A stretch of 64,000 bases of DNA, taken from positions 1-64,000 of the forward strand of contig NZ_JAUDUY010000006.1 in assembly GCF_030380815.1 (NCBI RefSeq), given 5' to 3'. Below, in pieces: positions 62,075 to 64,000 of this stretch. The DNA is from Robiginitalea aurantiaca (GTDB lineage Bacteria > Bacteroidota > Bacteroidia > Flavobacteriales > Flavobacteriaceae). How positions within the stretch are numbered: the stretch's first letter is position 1; each line of letters begins with the position of its first letter. The notes beneath the pieces are model-generated. The model did not search any database. It was not told the origin of the DNA and was given only the letters and a program-made list of their open reading frames with translations. Both the position numbers and the translations under genes were made by a program.

Positions 62075-64000
62075 ATGAAAAACTATTTAATCTTACTATG
62101 CAGTGCATTCCTGATTTTTTCTTGCCAGCAAAAAGAGGACGCTTCTCAGGAAGAAGACCCGAGAATGGCTGGTTTTAAAGGGAAAATAGCTAAGACCTTT
62201 CAGGAGTCCGAAGAAGACTGGCCTGAAGTGGAAAGCTTTACCGGTAAGGAACCTAATGTCTTACTCATACTTCTTGACGATGTGGGATATGGGCAGCTCG
62301 GACCCTACGGAGGTTTGACTGAAACTCCGAACATCGATCGGTTAGCCAAGGGAGGGCTGGTTTTCAACAACTTTCATACAACTGCGCTTTGTTCGCCTTC
62401 CCGTGCCGCTATCCTGGCGGGCAGGAATACGCATTCCATAGGTATGGGATCTCACGCACTATCTGCCATGGGATTCCCAGGTTATGCGGGGCGTGTACCC
62501 ATGGAAGCCCAAGAAGTGACGAAAATTGCCCAAAAAAGCGGCTGGTCAACATACGCATTGGGAAAATGGGATCATACGCCGGGCTTTCAGACCCATCAGG
62601 TAGGACCATTTACCTACTGGCCAACGAGTGATGGTTTCGATCACACCTACAATTTTATGGCTGCGGATGCCAATAACTTTACCCCGGTCATGTACGCCGG
62701 TCATGAGCCAATTGAGCCATCAAAAGGGAATCCTGATTATCACCTTTCGACAGATTTATCTGACAAAGCGACTCATTATTTAACCGGCCATGCGTCTATC
62801 GATCCAGACCGCCCATTCTTTATGTTCTGGGCACCCGGTGGTATGCACGCGCCTCATCATGCGCCCAAGGAATACATCGAGAAGTACAAGGGTAAGTTTG
62901 ATATGGGCTGGGACAAAGCGCGGGAAGAAATCTTCAAACGCCAGATGGAATTGGGAATATTACCTCCCGGTTCTGTCCTGACTGAGCGCAATAAAGAAAT
63001 CCCTGCCTGGGACTCCTTAACAGCAGATGAAAAACGGATGTATGCACGCCAGATGGAGGCTTTTGCAGGCCAGCTGGAGCATCTCGATATGGAAATTGGT
63101 CGTATGCTCGCTACGCTGGAACGCATCGGAAAGCTGGACAATACCCTCATCATCCTGACCTCCGACAATGGGGCCAGTGGGGAAGGCGGGTTATCGGGAT
63201 CGCATAACGAAATGCTAATCGTAAATAGCCAGCAAACAAGACTTGAAGAGAATTTAGAGCGCTATGACGTATGGGGATCGGAAGCGACAGATAATCACTA
63301 CCATGCCGGTTGGGCTTTGGCAGGCAATACCCCGTTCAAATACTTTAAGCAAACGGTACACAACGGAGGTATTAAGGATCCGTTGATCGTCCATTGGCCG
63401 GCTGGAATTAAAGGTAAAGGAGAGATCCGCAATCAGTATCACCACATCATCGACATTGCACCAACAATCCTGGAAGTGCTCGATCTGGAGTTTATGGAGG
63501 AGATCGATGGGATTAAGCAAATGCCATTAGACGGCGGAAGCTTCGCCTATTCGTTCAATGAGGCAGATGCGGCGGATCAACACACCACCCAGTATTACGA
63601 AATGTATGGCAACCGGGCCATTTACAAAGACGGGTGGAAAGCGGTCACCATCCACGGAAACCGCATGCCATGGGACTTTGCCGGAACCTATCCCTTCGAG
63701 GATGATGTTTGGGAGCTCTATAATGTGACTGAAGATTTCACAGAGTCCAACGACCTGGCCGAAGAGTTTCCTGAGAAGTTGGAAGAGCTAAAAGCGGCCT
63801 GGGAAGAGGAAGCCTGGAAGTACAACGTATTCCCATTATATGATGACTTGGGTGCAAGGTTTAGCAACGTGGCCAAAATCTATGCGCCTAAACGTAAAGA
63901 ATTCATTTTCTATCCACCGGGGGCTGTGCGAATCTCCGAACCTTATTCGCCCCCCGTGAAAAACAAAAACCATAGCCTGACCGCTCACGCGGAAATTCCT
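62075..64000 (+). CDS. Arylsulfatase, lipoprotein, 3' end beyond the window
   Basis: Open from the ATG at 62075 to the window edge (642 codons, no stop). The signal peptide ends in the lipobox L-I-F-S-C (Cys17), so this paralogue is membrane-anchored, unlike its neighbour. The formylglycine site is L-C-S-P-S-R (Cys106); metal-ligand segments L-L-D-D-V-G-Y-G and T-S-D-N-G-A, and G-K-W-D-H-T-P, are intact. The mature start (G-F-K-G-K-I-A-K-T-F-Q-E-S) parallels the first sulfatase (E-F-K-G-K-I-G-T-T-L-A-E-S), which shows tandem duplication. By comparison about 120 residues of the C-terminal sandwich are missing here. Confidence 0.92.
   Translation, partial: MKNYLILLCSAFLIFSCQQKEDASQEEDPRMAGFKGKIAKTFQESEEDWPEVESFTGKEPNVLLILLDDVGYGQLGPYGGLTETPNIDRLAKGGLVFNNFHTTALCSPSRAAILAGRNTHSIGMGSHALSAMGFPGYAGRVPMEAQEVTKIAQKSGWSTYALGKWDHTPGFQTHQVGPFTYWPTSDGFDHTYNFMAADANNFTPVMYAGHEPIEPSKGNPDYHLSTDLSDKATHYLTGHASIDPDRPFFMFWAPGGMHAPHHAPKEYIEKYKGKFDMGWDKAREEIFKRQMELGILPPGSVLTERNKEIPAWDSLTADEKRMYARQMEAFAGQLEHLDMEIGRMLATLERIGKLDNTLIILTSDNGASGEGGLSGSHNEMLIVNSQQTRLEENLERYDVWGSEATDNHYHAGWALAGNTPFKYFKQTVHNGGIKDPLIVHWPAGIKGKGEIRNQYHHIIDIAPTILEVLDLEFMEEIDGIKQMPLDGGSFAYSFNEADAADQHTTQYYEMYGNRAIYKDGWKAVTIHGNRMPWDFAGTYPFEDDVWELYNVTEDFTESNDLAEEFPEKLEELKAAWEEEAWKYNVFPLYDDLGARFSNVAKIYAPKRKEFIFYPPGAVRISEPYSPPVKNKNHSLTAHAEIP

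Noticed and set aside
1-64000. CRISPR arrays, tRNA or rRNA genes, transposases
   Set aside because: Searched by eye on both strands; no regularly spaced repeats, cloverleaf genes or transposase motifs were seen.

Overview
This window comes from a Bacteroidota chromosome, most likely a marine Flavobacteriaceae. The evidence is a TonB-dependent receptor with DUF4249 lipoproteins, a PorP/SprF-type protein, PD40 and S9 proteins, the tpx-dgkA-ftsK-lolA-lptFG-ribB gene order, many short secreted proteins, start codons mostly without Shine-Dalgarno sequences, and several TANNTTTG -7 boxes. I see no rRNA, tRNA, CRISPR array or insertion sequence.

Positions 1-~6640 are the end of an integrated element. 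The stretch is visibly more AT-rich than the rest and carries small secreted or membrane proteins of unknown function, a nuclease lipoprotein, a DUF6090 protein and a large serine recombinase. The junction lies inside comM (Mg-chelatase-like ATPase). The comM reading frame stops at 6640, at the centre of an imperfect dyad that looks like the recombined attachment site.

Positions 7766-22285 are one long minus-strand run: FMN reductase, alpha/beta hydrolase, tilS, dsbD-type reductase, penicillin-acylase-family enzyme, TonB-dependent receptor, two tandem DUF4249 lipoproteins and a plug-like secreted protein. Positions 22405-28520 hold a membrane acyltransferase, dihydrolipoyl dehydrogenase, and an Lrp regulator divergent from a methionine-gamma-lyase-like enzyme and an NhaC transporter.

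Positions 28630-35246 are housekeeping genes for peroxide defence, lipid recycling, chromosome segregation, lipoprotein/LPS export and riboflavin. The ribB protein has a GTP-cyclohydrolase-like half that has lost its zinc cysteines. Next come a KdnA-like sugar transaminase (LPS Kdo8N), a nitroreductase, a TauE/SafE permease, a membrane AraC regulator and an S9 peptidase.

Positions 41677-48672 form a signalling/cell-surface block: an ORFan plus a periplasmic-TPR adenylate cyclase, a LuxR response regulator with Glu in place of the phospho-acceptor Asp, and a PD40/PorP-SPOR pair. Positions 50383-54903 are a complete cyanophycin locus (synthetase, cyanophycinase, isoaspartyl peptidase). Positions 57095-64000 hold a membrane PAS sigma-54 activator followed by inverted repeats, a plausible -24/-12 promoter, a small protein and two tandem sulfatases. 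I read this as a self-contained sigma-54-controlled sulfatase operon.
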